Positions 26,576-36,349 of a DNA stretch of 42,627 bases are shown one piece after another (the stretch's first letter is position 1; each line of letters begins with the position of its first letter). The stretch is from JADHZC01 sp964409505 (lineage in GTDB: Bacteria; Pseudomonadota; Alphaproteobacteria; Rickettsiales; Rickettsiaceae): the NCBI GenBank assembly GCA_964409505.1, contig CAYPDK010000019.1, positions 1 through 42,627 of the forward strand. Direction: 5' to 3'. The position numbers and the translations under genes are program-made. The notes beneath the pieces were generated by a model. That model saw only the letters and a list, made by a program, of their open reading frames with translations, was not told where the DNA came from and did not search any database.

Positions 26576-28038
26576 TGACAGAAGAAAATTTTTTATCTGA
26601 AAATGGATATGAATACGTAATAGGTCTTGAGATACACGCCCAAATTTGTTCTAATTCTAAACTTTTTTCTGGAGCACCTACAAATTTTGGAAATTTACCA
26701 AATCAAAATGTTACCTTATTTGATGCCGCAATTCCAGGAACTCTTCCTAGCTTGAATAAATTTTGTGTAGAGCAAGCAATAAAATCTGGTCTTGCATTAA
26801 ATGCAAAAATAAATAACATTTCTATGTTCGATAGGAAACATTATTTCTACCCAGATCTACCAAACGGGTATCAAATTTCTCAATTTTATTTTCCTATAGT
26901 AGAAAATGGATACATATATATAAACGCAAATAGCTCTGAAAAGAAAAAAATACGAATTAATCGTATACATTTAGAACAAGACGCAGGTAAAAGCATTCAT
27001 GATAATGAAAATAATCAAAGTAGAATAGACTTGAATAGAGCTGGAGTTGGCCTTATGGAGATTGTAACAGAACCAGATATAAGATCTCCTGAAGAGGCAG
27101 CTCAATGCTTAAAGCAAATAAGGTTGATTTTACAGTATATTGGTGCTTGTGATGGAAATATGGAAAATGGATCTTTAAGATGCGATGCAAATATCTCTAT
27201 TAGAAAAATTGGAGAAGACCTTGGAGTAAGAACTGAGATTAAGAATCTCAACTCAGTTAATAATATGGTAAAAGCTTTAAAATTTGAAGCTCTAAGACAT
27301 TTTGAGTTAATAAATGCAAATAAAAAACTTACATCTCAAACCAGATTGTTCAATCCAACAACTTCTGAGACAAAATTAATGAGAGAAAAGGAAGAAATAG
27401 AAGATTACAGATATTTTCAAGATTTTGACCTTCTTCCAATAAAGATAGAGCAAAATGTTATAGAAGAGATAAGAGAGAAACTAACAGAACTTCCTGAGGA
27501 AAGAAAAAAGAGGTACATACAGGACCTAAATCTACCTGAGTCAGATGCAGAATTACTAATTTCAGAAATTGAGCTCAGTAACTTTTTTGAAGAATGCATA
27601 TCTAACAGCACTGTTGAAGCAAAAATTTTCTCCAATTGGATTATTACAGAAATATTTTCTAAATTGAATAAATTTTCTTTAAAAATATCAGAATCGTTAA
27701 TAACACCCTCCAACCTAGTAAGAATGCTAGAATTGATAAAAAATGGAACAATTTCTGGTAAATTAGCAAAACAAGTTTTTGAGATAATGTTTGATACAGG
27801 TAAGGATCCAGAAAAGATAGTTGAAGAAAAAAATTTAAGACAAATATCAGACACCCAAACAATAGAGAACATAATTAATGAAATTCTTGCTTCTATGCCT
27901 GACAAAATTGAAGAATATAAAAAAGGAAAAACAAAATTATTTGGTTTTTTTGTAGGACAGGTAATGAAAAAAATTTCTGGAAAAGCAAATCCTGAATTAC
28001 TAAACAAAATTCTACGTGATAAACTAGACACAAGTTAA
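26575..28038 (+). CDS. gatB: Aspartyl/glutamyl-tRNA amidotransferase subunit B
   Basis: Phosphorylates the side chain of Asp or Glu misacylated on tRNA-Asn or tRNA-Gln and amidates it. From ATG 26575 there are 487 residues. Family signatures are GLEIHAQICSNSKLFSGAP, the catalytic-core FDRKHYFYPDLPNGYQISQF, HLEQDAGKS, NRAGVGLMEIVTEPD and the YqeY-like helical tail ending in GKANPELLNKIL. The length is normal. With gatC and gatA it forms the full enzyme. Confidence 0.97.
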   Translation: MTEENFLSENGYEYVIGLEIHAQICSNSKLFSGAPTNFGNLPNQNVTLFDAAIPGTLPSLNKFCVEQAIKSGLALNAKINNISMFDRKHYFYPDLPNGYQISQFYFPIVENGYIYINANSSEKKKIRINRIHLEQDAGKSIHDNENNQSRIDLNRAGVGLMEIVTEPDIRSPEEAAQCLKQIRLILQYIGACDGNMENGSLRCDANISIRKIGEDLGVRTEIKNLNSVNNMVKALKFEALRHFELINANKKLTSQTRLFNPTTSETKLMREKEEIEDYRYFQDFDLLPIKIEQNVIEEIREKLTELPEERKKRYIQDLNLPESDAELLISEIELSNFFEECISNSTVEAKIFSNWIITEIFSKLNKFSLKISESLITPSNLVRMLELIKNGTISGKLAKQVFEIMFDTGKDPEKIVEEKNLRQISDTQTIENIINEILASMPDKIEEYKKGKTKLFGFFVGQVMKKISGKANPELLNKILRDKLDTS

Positions 28039-28068
28039 GTATCACCTATAACATATAGTTACATATTT

Positions 28069-28854
28069 ATGTCAATTACTATACACAAGGAAGAGGATTT
28101 TAAAAAAATGCATGCTGCAGGCAAACTAGCAGCAAGTACTCTTGATTACGTAACAGAATTCATAACCCCTGGAATCACAACAAATTACTTAAACGATTTA
28201 TGTCATAATTATATATTAAAACATGGAGCAAAATCTGCTACTTTAAATTATAAAGGATTTCCCAAATCAATATGTACATCAATAAATCATGTAGTATGTC
28301 ATGGAATTCCATCTGAAAAAAAGCTCAAGAATGGAGATATACTCAATATAGACATTACGGTAATTTTAGATGGATGGTATGGAGACACAAGTAAAATGTT
28401 TTTTGTAGGAGATGAAGTATCTATCAAAGCTAAAAGACTAGTTAGAGCTACATATGAGGCTATGATGTATACTATAGATATAATTAAACCCGGTATTACT
28501 CTTGGAGATATAGGGTACTCAATAGAGACAATCGCAAAAAAATACAATTTTACTACAGTAAGAGATTATACAGGTCATGGAATAGGTAAAGTTTTTCATT
28601 CTGATCCTCCTATACTCAATTATGGAGCTCCAAATTCGGGTCTTACAATAAAAGAGGGAATGTTTTTCACAGTAGAACCTATGCTAAATACAGGAAAAAG
28701 AGATACAATCCTAAGTAAATTAGACCAATGGACTGTCACAACGAGAGACAAATCATTATCTGCTCAATTTGAACACAGCATAGGAGTAACAAAAAATGGA
28801 TGCGAAATATTTACCCTATCTCCAAAAGGGTGGTTATATCCTCCATATAACTAA
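28069..28854 (+). CDS. map: Methionine aminopeptidase, type I
   Basis: Removes the initiator methionine from nascent proteins. In 261 residues all five metal ligands are present: D95, D106, H170, E203 and E235, plus H79, which contacts substrate. The signatures are NIDITVILDGWYGDTSKMF, GHGIGKVFHSDP, TVEPML and EHSIGVT. No N-terminal zinc-finger extension is present. It is 30 bases after gatB, and radC follows 16 bases after its stop; map-radC proximity is common in alphaproteobacteria. Confidence 0.96.
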   Translation: MSITIHKEEDFKKMHAAGKLAASTLDYVTEFITPGITTNYLNDLCHNYILKHGAKSATLNYKGFPKSICTSINHVVCHGIPSEKKLKNGDILNIDITVILDGWYGDTSKMFFVGDEVSIKAKRLVRATYEAMMYTIDIIKPGITLGDIGYSIETIAKKYNFTTVRDYTGHGIGKVFHSDPPILNYGAPNSGLTIKEGMFFTVEPMLNTGKRDTILSKLDQWTVTTRDKSLSAQFEHSIGVTKNGCEIFTLSPKGWLYPPYN

Positions 28855-28870
28855 GAACATTATGTGATAT

Positions 28871-29560
28871 ATGACACAAAATAAAGAAAATTTTCACTAT
28901 CTAGGGCATAGAAAGAGAATGAAGGATAAATCTATGTCCTCTGATATGTCAGTACTTACCGACTATGAGATAATGGAATTATTACTATTTTTTGCTATTC
29001 CAAGAAAGGATGTAAAACCTCTTGCAAAAAACATGTTAAAAATTTTTTCTTCTTTTAATAATATCTTAAGCGCAGAAAAAGAGGATCTTTTAGGATTTGA
29101 TGATGTAAATACCAACACAATTGTATTATTAAAAACGATAAAAGAAATTTTAAACAGAATTTTTAAGGAAAGAGTAAAAGGTAAGAACGTAGTCTCATCT
29201 TGGTCAGAGTTAATGGATTACCTAATAATGAATATGTCGTATCTTAAAATAGAGTATTTTAGAGTTTTATTCCTAAACAAGAAAAACGTATTAATATCTG
29301 ATGATATAATATCCAAAGGTACAGTAGATGAATCATATGTCTACCCCAGAGAACTAATTAAAAAAGCAATACTCTACGGAGCAACTGCTATAATCTTAGT
29401 TCATAATCACCCCGGTAATACTACAAATCCTTCAAAGGCAGATATAGCATTAACTAAACAAATCAGAGATTCATGTAAAATAGTAAATATTGAATTACAT
29501 GATCACGTAATTATTTCTAATAATCGTTATTATAGCTTTAAAGAAAACTATCTACTTTAA
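28871..29560 (+). CDS. radC: RadC/JAB-domain protein
   Basis: Carries an N-terminal helix-hairpin-helix-like UPF0758 part (LTDYEIMELLLFFAIPRKDVKPLAK) and a C-terminal JAMM metalloprotease-like domain. The JAMM ligands are E128, H178, H180, S188 and D191 (VHNHPGNTTNPSKAD) with normal spacing. The family was once linked to DNA repair; its real function is not settled. It has 229 residues and is complete. Confidence 0.92.
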   Translation: MTQNKENFHYLGHRKRMKDKSMSSDMSVLTDYEIMELLLFFAIPRKDVKPLAKNMLKIFSSFNNILSAEKEDLLGFDDVNTNTIVLLKTIKEILNRIFKERVKGKNVVSSWSELMDYLIMNMSYLKIEYFRVLFLNKKNVLISDDIISKGTVDESYVYPRELIKKAILYGATAIILVHNHPGNTTNPSKADIALTKQIRDSCKIVNIELHDHVIISNNRYYSFKENYLL

Positions 29561-29703
29561 AACAAAACTCAACTGTAAGAAAAGTATCGCTACTGGAAAA
29601 TAATTAGATGTAGAGATATATGATTTTTATATCTTCGCATCACAACAAAATGTACAATATTTGTTGTAAGAAAATTAATTATTATGAAGAGATATCTTTA
29701 TAG

Positions 29704-32031
29704 ATGAAAAACACAAATAGTTTGATAAGTAGCGAAGCATTTCTTGCTTCTATTGAGAATTCAGAAAATATTCTAACTATAGAACACTTAATACTATTTC
29801 TAATAGATGACCCTATAATACAAGAAATATTTGACAAAAATAACCTAAAAATATCTGATTTTAAATGTAAGATATACGAATACTTAAAAACACTGGATAA
29901 AAATAACCTTTATTCTAACAGAGATGAATTAAAAGAGATATTAGATAGGATCCTTATATATGTAAATTTCAATCTCTTGCCATATAAAATACTTAAGGCA
30001 TTTATGCTAGCTGAGTGTTTTAACATAAATAATGCTTTCTCTGTAAGATATCTAACAAAGCACAACCTAACACAAATTTATATTTTAAGCTACATAAGAT
30101 GTTTTTTTGACAAAAATAATATATTTTTTCTAAATAATATTATAAGATGCCACAATAATAGAGCTTATAAGAAGTTGTATACTCAAAAGCCACTTACTAG
30201 CATAATACAATCTGAAGAATTATTCTTCCCAAGAAATATAGTACTCCCCACACATCAGGAAAATAAAAAAAAACCTCACATTGAAATAGAGCATGTAATT
30301 GATACTCAAAAAATACCTTTTTGCTATAATTTAAACGAGGAAGCAAAAAAAAATAATATAGATTCAGTAGTAGGAAGAGAAAAAGAGATTAAAAGAATAA
30401 TAGAAATCCTGAATAAGAGAAAAAAAAACAATTTAATCTTAGTCGGAGATCCAGGAGTAGGAAAAACAGCAATTGTAGAAGGACTTGCAAAAAAAATTAT
30501 TAACAAATCTAAAAATTCAAATCTATACAACACAACAATATATTCTCTTGATTTAGCAAGCCTTGTTGCAGGTACAAAGTACAGGGGAGATCTAGAAAAA
30601 AGAATAAAAGACACAATAGAACACCTAAAAAAGAAAGAAAATGTCATATTATTTATAGACGAGATTCATTCTATAATAGGAAATCCTAATAGCGACAATT
30701 TACTAAATATAACTAACATATTAAAGCCAATTCTAATAAGAGAAAAAATCAAATTCATAGGAGCAACAACATTTTTGGAATATAAAAATTTTTTTGAAAA
30801 AGATAAAGCACTATCAAGAAGATTTCAAAAAATAATAATTTCAGAACCAACCACTGAAGAAACAACAATAATACTGCAAAACATAAAATCCAATTATGAA
30901 AATTTTCATAACATAAAATACTCAGACGAGGCTCTTAAGAGCGCAGTAGAGCTATCCTCAAAATATATAAAAGACAAATATCTACCAGATAAGGCAATAG
31001 ATCTAATAGATGAGGCAGGCGCACAAATAAAACTAACATCCCCTCTTAAGACAAAAATTACACAAAAACATATAAAAGAAGTCCTATTTAGCAATTTAAA
31101 CCTTCCACAGCAAAATAAAACATATAACTTAGATTACTTTCAGGAACTAGAAAAAAGTTTAAAAAATAAAATATTAGGCCAAGATAAAGCTATCAATTCC
31201 TTATGTAATGCATTAAAAATCATTAAGGCAAATCTTAACTTTGAAAAACAATCTCTCCAAGGAGCTCTATTATTTAAAGGAGCTAAAAATACAGGCAAAT
31301 CCAAGCTAACAAGAGAATTAGCAAAAGAATTAAATATAGAATATGTTCATTTCAACATGGAAGAATATTCTCTCGCCTCATCAATTTCTAGGTTTTTAGG
31401 ATCGGATCTTGGATATTTTCAATACACACATGAAAAAAATTTAGTACATTTCGCACAAAAATATCCGCAATCACTATATTTTTTTGAGAATATAAATCTT
31501 GCAAATAAAGGAATTATAAACATTATTTTAGAAATTTTAAATAAAGGTTACATAACAGATCATACTAACAAGAAGATAAGTTTTCTATATGATATGTTTA
31601 TTTTTAGCACAAACATAGAGACAAAAAAAAACTGTTTAGGATTTAATAGGTCACACGAATCGACTGAAGAACTAGATAGTGAAAATACATCGAAAATAGA
31701 AAAGGATTTATTAACAAAACTCAATAAAATCATTATTTTTGAACCACTATCTTCCAGTACGCTTAAAAAAATTTTTATCAAAAAAATCAATTCTCTTTCA
31801 CAATCCTTACTTTATAAAAAAATCCACTTTTCAATAAGTAATGCAGTAATAAATTTCTTATTCAAAAAATTAGAAAAGAAAATATTTAAATCAATGAATG
31901 AGGTTATTGATCTAGAAATTAAAAAACCAATATCAAATGAGATTCTATCTGGAACTCTCGATAGAGGAGGAAGTATAAATTTTTATCTAAAAAAAACTAA
32001 ATTATCATATGCTCTAAAACCATTTTTGTAA
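29704..32031 (+). CDS. clpA: ClpA-type AAA+ ATPase with a degenerate second module
   Basis: The hexameric unfoldase partner of ClpP. The 775-residue layout matches ClpA: a divergent Clp_N domain (1-140), D1 (about 205-440) and D2 (about 480-775). D1 is intact: Walker A GDPGVGKT (248-255), Walker B ILFIDE (315-320), arginines R372-R373 in ALSRRFQK, and PDKAIDLIDEAG. D2 keeps a Walker A (GAKNTGKS, 526-533) and sensor-1 N637. Its Walker B DE is replaced by E595-N596, the arginine-finger motif FRNRL by LLTKL (669-673), and the sensor-2 GAR is not seen. LGF (645-647) may be the ClpP-binding loop. clpS is not adjacent. Confidence 0.88.
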   Translation: MKNTNSLISSEAFLASIENSENILTIEHLILFLIDDPIIQEIFDKNNLKISDFKCKIYEYLKTLDKNNLYSNRDELKEILDRILIYVNFNLLPYKILKAFMLAECFNINNAFSVRYLTKHNLTQIYILSYIRCFFDKNNIFFLNNIIRCHNNRAYKKLYTQKPLTSIIQSEELFFPRNIVLPTHQENKKKPHIEIEHVIDTQKIPFCYNLNEEAKKNNIDSVVGREKEIKRIIEILNKRKKNNLILVGDPGVGKTAIVEGLAKKIINKSKNSNLYNTTIYSLDLASLVAGTKYRGDLEKRIKDTIEHLKKKENVILFIDEIHSIIGNPNSDNLLNITNILKPILIREKIKFIGATTFLEYKNFFEKDKALSRRFQKIIISEPTTEETTIILQNIKSNYENFHNIKYSDEALKSAVELSSKYIKDKYLPDKAIDLIDEAGAQIKLTSPLKTKITQKHIKEVLFSNLNLPQQNKTYNLDYFQELEKSLKNKILGQDKAINSLCNALKIIKANLNFEKQSLQGALLFKGAKNTGKSKLTRELAKELNIEYVHFNMEEYSLASSISRFLGSDLGYFQYTHEKNLVHFAQKYPQSLYFFENINLANKGIINIILEILNKGYITDHTNKKISFLYDMFIFSTNIETKKNCLGFNRSHESTEELDSENTSKIEKDLLTKLNKIIIFEPLSSSTLKKIFIKKINSLSQSLLYKKIHFSISNAVINFLFKKLEKKIFKSMNEVIDLEIKKPISNEILSGTLDRGGSINFYLKKTKLSYALKPFL

Positions 32032-32082
32032 CACTCTCATTTTAAAAACAGAACTTTTCAATAAAGTCAAACTAAAAATCCT

Positions 32083-32109
32083 TATATTACTACTTGAAGT
32101 AGTAATATA
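32083..32109 (+). terminator. Candidate clpA terminator hairpin
   Basis: TATATTACTAC and GTAGTAATATA form a perfect 11-base-pair stem around TTGAA, 52 bases after the clpA stop, followed by TTTAAG. The T run is short and the stem is AT-rich, so termination would be weak or factor-assisted. Confidence 0.4.
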
Positions 32110-32162
32110 TTTAAGCAATTAATACATACCCCAATAAATATAGGAGTAGTACTAAAGATATG

Positions 32163-32186
32163 GTCTCTTTTTAAATAAAGAGAGAC
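32163..32186 (+). terminator. Second hairpin downstream of clpA
   Basis: GTCTCTTTTT and AAAGAGAGAC form a 10-pair stem with one G-T wobble and a four-base loop AAAT. TGTATCTTTT follows. It may be a terminator in tandem with the hairpin at 32083 or a structured leader for ptrB. Confidence 0.35.
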
Positions 32187-32301
32187 TGTATCTTTTGCTT
32201 ATTTTTAAGAAATAAGAGCTCATTTGACGTGATTAAAATATTACTATATCTTGTCCATTGTTGCACGTTATTTATCATATATAAAAACAGTAAAGCTTTT
32301 T

Positions 32302-34509
32302 ATGCATTACAAATTATATAAAATACTGATTTTTTTTGCTGGGATTTTTATAAATACAACAATTATGGAACCAAGATCTGTCTTTTCTAAAGATAATCAT
32401 TTAACCAATACTAATATACATAACCAAAAAGAATATATGACTAAAAATTTACCTAAAGCTGTAAAAAAAGAACACATAACGCAATTACATAATTTCTCAC
32501 TAAATGACGAGTATCATTGGATGAGAGACAAAAATTGGCCTAAATCAATATCAGATGATAAGATAAAATCATACATAGAAGAGGAGAATGAGTTTGCTGA
32601 GACTTTTTTTGCTCCCTTAAAAAAAGTACAGAACGATTTTTATGAAGAGCTAAAATCAAGAATAAAATTATCTGACAAGTCAGAATATGTAAAACGTAAT
32701 CAATATCTGTACTTCTCAAGAACAGAAGAGAGTGAGAATTATCCAATTTATTGTAGACAAAAAAATATACCAAATGCTCCAGAGGAGATAATGTTAGACA
32801 TAAATCAATTATCAAAACAAGAGCCTCTTCTGAATCTAGGAACAATATCCATAGATCCTTCAGAAACACTACTTGCCTATTCAATTGATACAAAAGGAGA
32901 TGAGCGCTATAAAATAAATATAAAAAACCTTAAGACAGGTCAGTTAATAAAGGACTCTATAGAAAATACTATATCTTCAATTGTCTGGCATGAACACTTA
33001 AAAGGTTTTTTCTATACCCCTGTAGATGAGGATCTAAAGCATAATAAGGTGTTTTTTCATAAATTAGGTACAGATCCTTTGGAAGATAAATTAATTTTCG
33101 AAGAAAAGGACCCATTATATTATGTAAGTATTTCTAGATCTTCTGATAAAGAATTTTTATTTATCAGTTCTGATGGTCACGAAAATAATGAAATACATTT
33201 TCTATCAATACAAGGAGAAGATTTTACACCAAAATTATTGGACAAAAGATCAAACAACATTTACTACGATATAGACTCTAATAATGGAGTTTTTTATATA
33301 AAAACAAATAAGGGAGCAACAAAGAATTTTCATATAAAAACAGCTCTGGCAAAAAACTATAAAGCAGACCAAACAAATTGGAAAACTTACATAAAAGAGT
33401 CAGAACAAAAGTATCTTTCAGGATTTGATATATCCGAAAATTATATATTACTTAATTACACAAATAATTATCTTCCAGTACTTATAGTACAAAACATAAA
33501 AACTCAGCAAAGCAAGCAAATAAAATTTGAAGACGCAGCTTTTGAAGCATATTTGTACTCAACAAATTTTGAGGAGGATGATATACGAATTAGTTATTCT
33601 TCTTTAAAATCTCCAAAAAAAATATACTCATATAATTATAAGACTGAGAATAAGGAAATATTAAAAGAGCAAATAATCCCTTCTGGATTTGATTCAGGTA
33701 ACTATCATGTTGAAAGGCTTCTAGTAGACCTAAAAAATGAAAATAAAAAGATTCCTGTAACATTACTTTATAAAAAATCTTTATTCAAGAATAACGGAAC
33801 AAATTACCTATATTTAACAGCTTATGGCTCATACGGAATTTCTAATCCTGTATCATTTAGAAATGTTGCAATATCTATTGCAGATTCCGGGATGGTATAC
33901 GCAATAGCTCATATACGAGGTGGCTCTGAACTTGGACTTGAGTGGTATGAATCTGCAAAATTTTTAGATAAAAAGAACAGTTTTAAGGATTTTATACTGG
34001 TTACAGAGCATTTAATAAATAAAAAATATACATCTAGTAAAAAAATTATTATCTCCGGAGGAAGTGCCGGAGGTATGTTAATAGGTAATGTAATAAACCA
34101 AAGGCCTGATCTATTCTATGCTGCAATATTACATGTACCATTTGTAGATGTATTAAATACTATGCTCGATGAGTCTCTCCCGCTTACATCTTACGAGTTC
34201 AAAGAATGGGGTAATCCTAAAGAATTAGAGTACTTTGAATATATAAATTCGTACTGCCCTTATCAAAACATACAAAAACAAGATTACCCTCATATATATG
34301 TAACATCCGGCCTGAATGATATAAGGGTTGGATATTGGGAAGCACTAAAGTGGGTTGCCAAAATAAGAGATTTTAAATCAAATGACAATTTAGTCTTATT
34401 AAAAACAAAAATGAATTTTGGACATTCAGGAGCATCAAAAAGATTTGAAGCGATAAATGATGCAGCAGAAGAATTGTCATTTATATATGCAATAAAAAAT
34501 TTGAGTTAA
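32302..34509 (+). CDS. ptrB: Oligopeptidase B (prolyl oligopeptidase family, S9A)
   Basis: A serine peptidase cleaving short peptides after basic residues. From ATG 32302 it has 735 residues: a hydrophobic N-terminal segment (MHYKLYKILIFFAGIFINTT), a seven-bladed propeller domain (about 90-430), and the alpha/beta hydrolase domain with S588 (SGGSAGGML), D673 (SGLNDIRVGYWE) and H708 (NFGHSGAS). The triad is intact. E. coli PtrB has 686 residues and no signal. Starting at the internal ATG 32437 would give a typical cytosolic form of about 690 residues, so the export signal depends on start choice. A still earlier TTG at 32251 is unlikely. Confidence 0.92.
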   Translation: MHYKLYKILIFFAGIFINTTIMEPRSVFSKDNHLTNTNIHNQKEYMTKNLPKAVKKEHITQLHNFSLNDEYHWMRDKNWPKSISDDKIKSYIEEENEFAETFFAPLKKVQNDFYEELKSRIKLSDKSEYVKRNQYLYFSRTEESENYPIYCRQKNIPNAPEEIMLDINQLSKQEPLLNLGTISIDPSETLLAYSIDTKGDERYKINIKNLKTGQLIKDSIENTISSIVWHEHLKGFFYTPVDEDLKHNKVFFHKLGTDPLEDKLIFEEKDPLYYVSISRSSDKEFLFISSDGHENNEIHFLSIQGEDFTPKLLDKRSNNIYYDIDSNNGVFYIKTNKGATKNFHIKTALAKNYKADQTNWKTYIKESEQKYLSGFDISENYILLNYTNNYLPVLIVQNIKTQQSKQIKFEDAAFEAYLYSTNFEEDDIRISYSSLKSPKKIYSYNYKTENKEILKEQIIPSGFDSGNYHVERLLVDLKNENKKIPVTLLYKKSLFKNNGTNYLYLTAYGSYGISNPVSFRNVAISIADSGMVYAIAHIRGGSELGLEWYESAKFLDKKNSFKDFILVTEHLINKKYTSSKKIIISGGSAGGMLIGNVINQRPDLFYAAILHVPFVDVLNTMLDESLPLTSYEFKEWGNPKELEYFEYINSYCPYQNIQKQDYPHIYVTSGLNDIRVGYWEALKWVAKIRDFKSNDNLVLLKTKMNFGHSGASKRFEAINDAAEELSFIYAIKNLS

Positions 34510-34527
34510 TTTTGTAATTAATAATCT

Positions 34528-36315
34528 ATGAATAAATACAGATCCCATAACTGTAGAGAACTAAAAATTACTGATATACATAAGGAAGTAACTTTATCTG
34601 GCTGGGTATTTAGAGTACGAGAACATGCAAATTTAATTTTTGTAGATCTAAAAGATCACTACGGAATAGTACAACTTGTATTCAAAGATCAAGACTTAAT
34701 AACAAAAATAAAAAACATAAATTTCGAAACAGTCATAACAGTAAAAGGAGTAGTTGTAGCGAGAACTTTAGATAGTGTAAATAAGAACATTTCCACCGGA
34801 GAAATAGAAATTAATGTAACATCGATCTTAGTTCAATCAGAAGCTATTAATCTCCCATTTTCAATAAATACTGAAAATAAAATACCTGAACAAACAAGAC
34901 TAAAATATAGATTCCTAGATCTTAGGAGAGACTCAATACAAAAAAAAATAATTTTTAGATCTAAAGTGATTTCTTATATAAGAAAAATCATGGAAGAAAA
35001 AAATTTTACTGAGATACAAACACCAATATTAACCGCCTCATCCCCAGAAGGAGCAAAAGATTTCTTAGTCCCAAGTAGTACATATCCAGGAAAATTTTAT
35101 GCACTCCCCCAAGCCCCGCAACAATTCAAACAACTTCTTATGCTATCAAGAATAGACAAATATTTCCAGATCGCTCCATGCTTCAGAGATGAGGCCTCAA
35201 GGGCAGATAGATCTCCAGGAGAGTTCTATCAATTAGATATTGAACTCTCCTTCGTAGAGCAAGAAGATATATTCCGAATTACAGAAGAAATTCTCATTCC
35301 TATTTTTTCTAAATTTTCGAATAAAAAAATACATTCCATTCCTTTTAAGAGAATCTCTTATGATGAGGCAATAAAAAAATATGCAACAGATAAACCAGAC
35401 CTAAGAAATCCTATAAAATTGTCTAATGTAGAAGATATTTTCATAGAATCAAAATTTGAACTTTTTGTAGAAAATATTAAAAAAGGATTTGAAGTAATAG
35501 CAATTCCTGCTCCTAACGCATTAGATAAAAAGTCCAAAAAATTTTTTCAAGAAATGGAATTATTTGCTAAATCTCTTGGAGAAAAAGGTCTAGGAAATAT
35601 ACAATTTCACAATCAAAATAATACAAAGGGTCCTATTGCAAAATTTTTATCTCCTATTCAAATAAACGAACTTAAAAAAAGATGTAATGCATCAGATTCA
35701 GATACAATATTTTTCATATGTAATGAGCCATCAAAAATAAGAACAAGTGCATCCAAAATAAGAGACAAAATAGGATATGAATTAAATTTAGTAAATGATG
35801 AAGAATTTGTTTTTTGCTGGGTTACAGATTTTTATCTATATGAATTTAATGAGGATACAAAAAAAATAGAGTTCAGTCATAACCCTTTTTCCCTGCCTCA
35901 AAAAAATATTGATGAATTGGATAAATACAAGCCTCAGTCTAAAGATTTATTAGAGATTAAGTCCTTTCAATACGATCTTGTATGTAATGGCGTAGAATTA
36001 TCAAGCGGAGCAATTAGGAATCACAAAATAGACTTATTTTACAAAGTCTTTGAACTAATTGGACATGGTAATCAATATGTAGACAAGTCATTTCCTGCTA
36101 TGACAAATGCCTTAAAATATGGAGCACCTCCTCATGGTGGCATAGCTCCTGGTATAGAGAGAATTATCATGTTATTAACCAATACTCAAAGCCTAAGAGA
36201 AATAGTTGCGTTCCCTATGAATCAACAAGCTCAAGACCTATTAATGCAAGCTCCTGCAGATATTTCTGACACAAAATTCAAAGAGTTAAAGTTAAAAAAA
36301 GATATAAAATCTTGA
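34528..36315 (+). CDS. aspS: Aspartyl-tRNA synthetase, probably non-discriminating
   Basis: Class IIb synthetase of 595 residues. It has an OB-fold anticodon domain (ITDIHKEVTLSGWVFRVREHANLIFVDL), motif 2 (FRDEASRADRSPGEFYQLD), the bacterial GAD insertion, and motif 3 (GAPPHGGIAPGIERIIMLL) with FPMNQQAQDLL near the end. With GatCAB nearby it probably charges both tRNA-Asp and tRNA-Asn, the Asp-tRNA-Asn then being amidated. That dual role is inference from the pathway; absence of AsnRS cannot be judged from this window. It lies 18 bases after ptrB. Confidence 0.95.
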   Translation: MNKYRSHNCRELKITDIHKEVTLSGWVFRVREHANLIFVDLKDHYGIVQLVFKDQDLITKIKNINFETVITVKGVVVARTLDSVNKNISTGEIEINVTSILVQSEAINLPFSINTENKIPEQTRLKYRFLDLRRDSIQKKIIFRSKVISYIRKIMEEKNFTEIQTPILTASSPEGAKDFLVPSSTYPGKFYALPQAPQQFKQLLMLSRIDKYFQIAPCFRDEASRADRSPGEFYQLDIELSFVEQEDIFRITEEILIPIFSKFSNKKIHSIPFKRISYDEAIKKYATDKPDLRNPIKLSNVEDIFIESKFELFVENIKKGFEVIAIPAPNALDKKSKKFFQEMELFAKSLGEKGLGNIQFHNQNNTKGPIAKFLSPIQINELKKRCNASDSDTIFFICNEPSKIRTSASKIRDKIGYELNLVNDEEFVFCWVTDFYLYEFNEDTKKIEFSHNPFSLPQKNIDELDKYKPQSKDLLEIKSFQYDLVCNGVELSSGAIRNHKIDLFYKVFELIGHGNQYVDKSFPAMTNALKYGAPPHGGIAPGIERIIMLLTNTQSLREIVAFPMNQQAQDLLMQAPADISDTKFKELKLKKDIKS

Positions 36316-36349
36316 ATATATTAATAGCAACATTTCCAGCAGAGCTTTA

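Larger units (their letters stand above)
32032..32301. other. Intergenic region between clpA and ptrB
   Basis: 270 bases without a gene, but with two clear hairpins, listed separately. It marks the end of the long gatC-to-clpA run and should carry a new promoter for ptrB. Confidence 0.5.

Noticed and set aside
27417..28031. 204-codon open frame on the minus strand within gatB
   Set aside because: It lies wholly antisense to a clearly functional gatB, is Ser/Ile/Phe-rich as expected from complementing Lys/Glu codons, and has no recognisable domain.
32540..32893. 117-codon open frame antisense to ptrB
   Set aside because: A shadow of the propeller-domain coding sequence with no motif or ribosome binding site.
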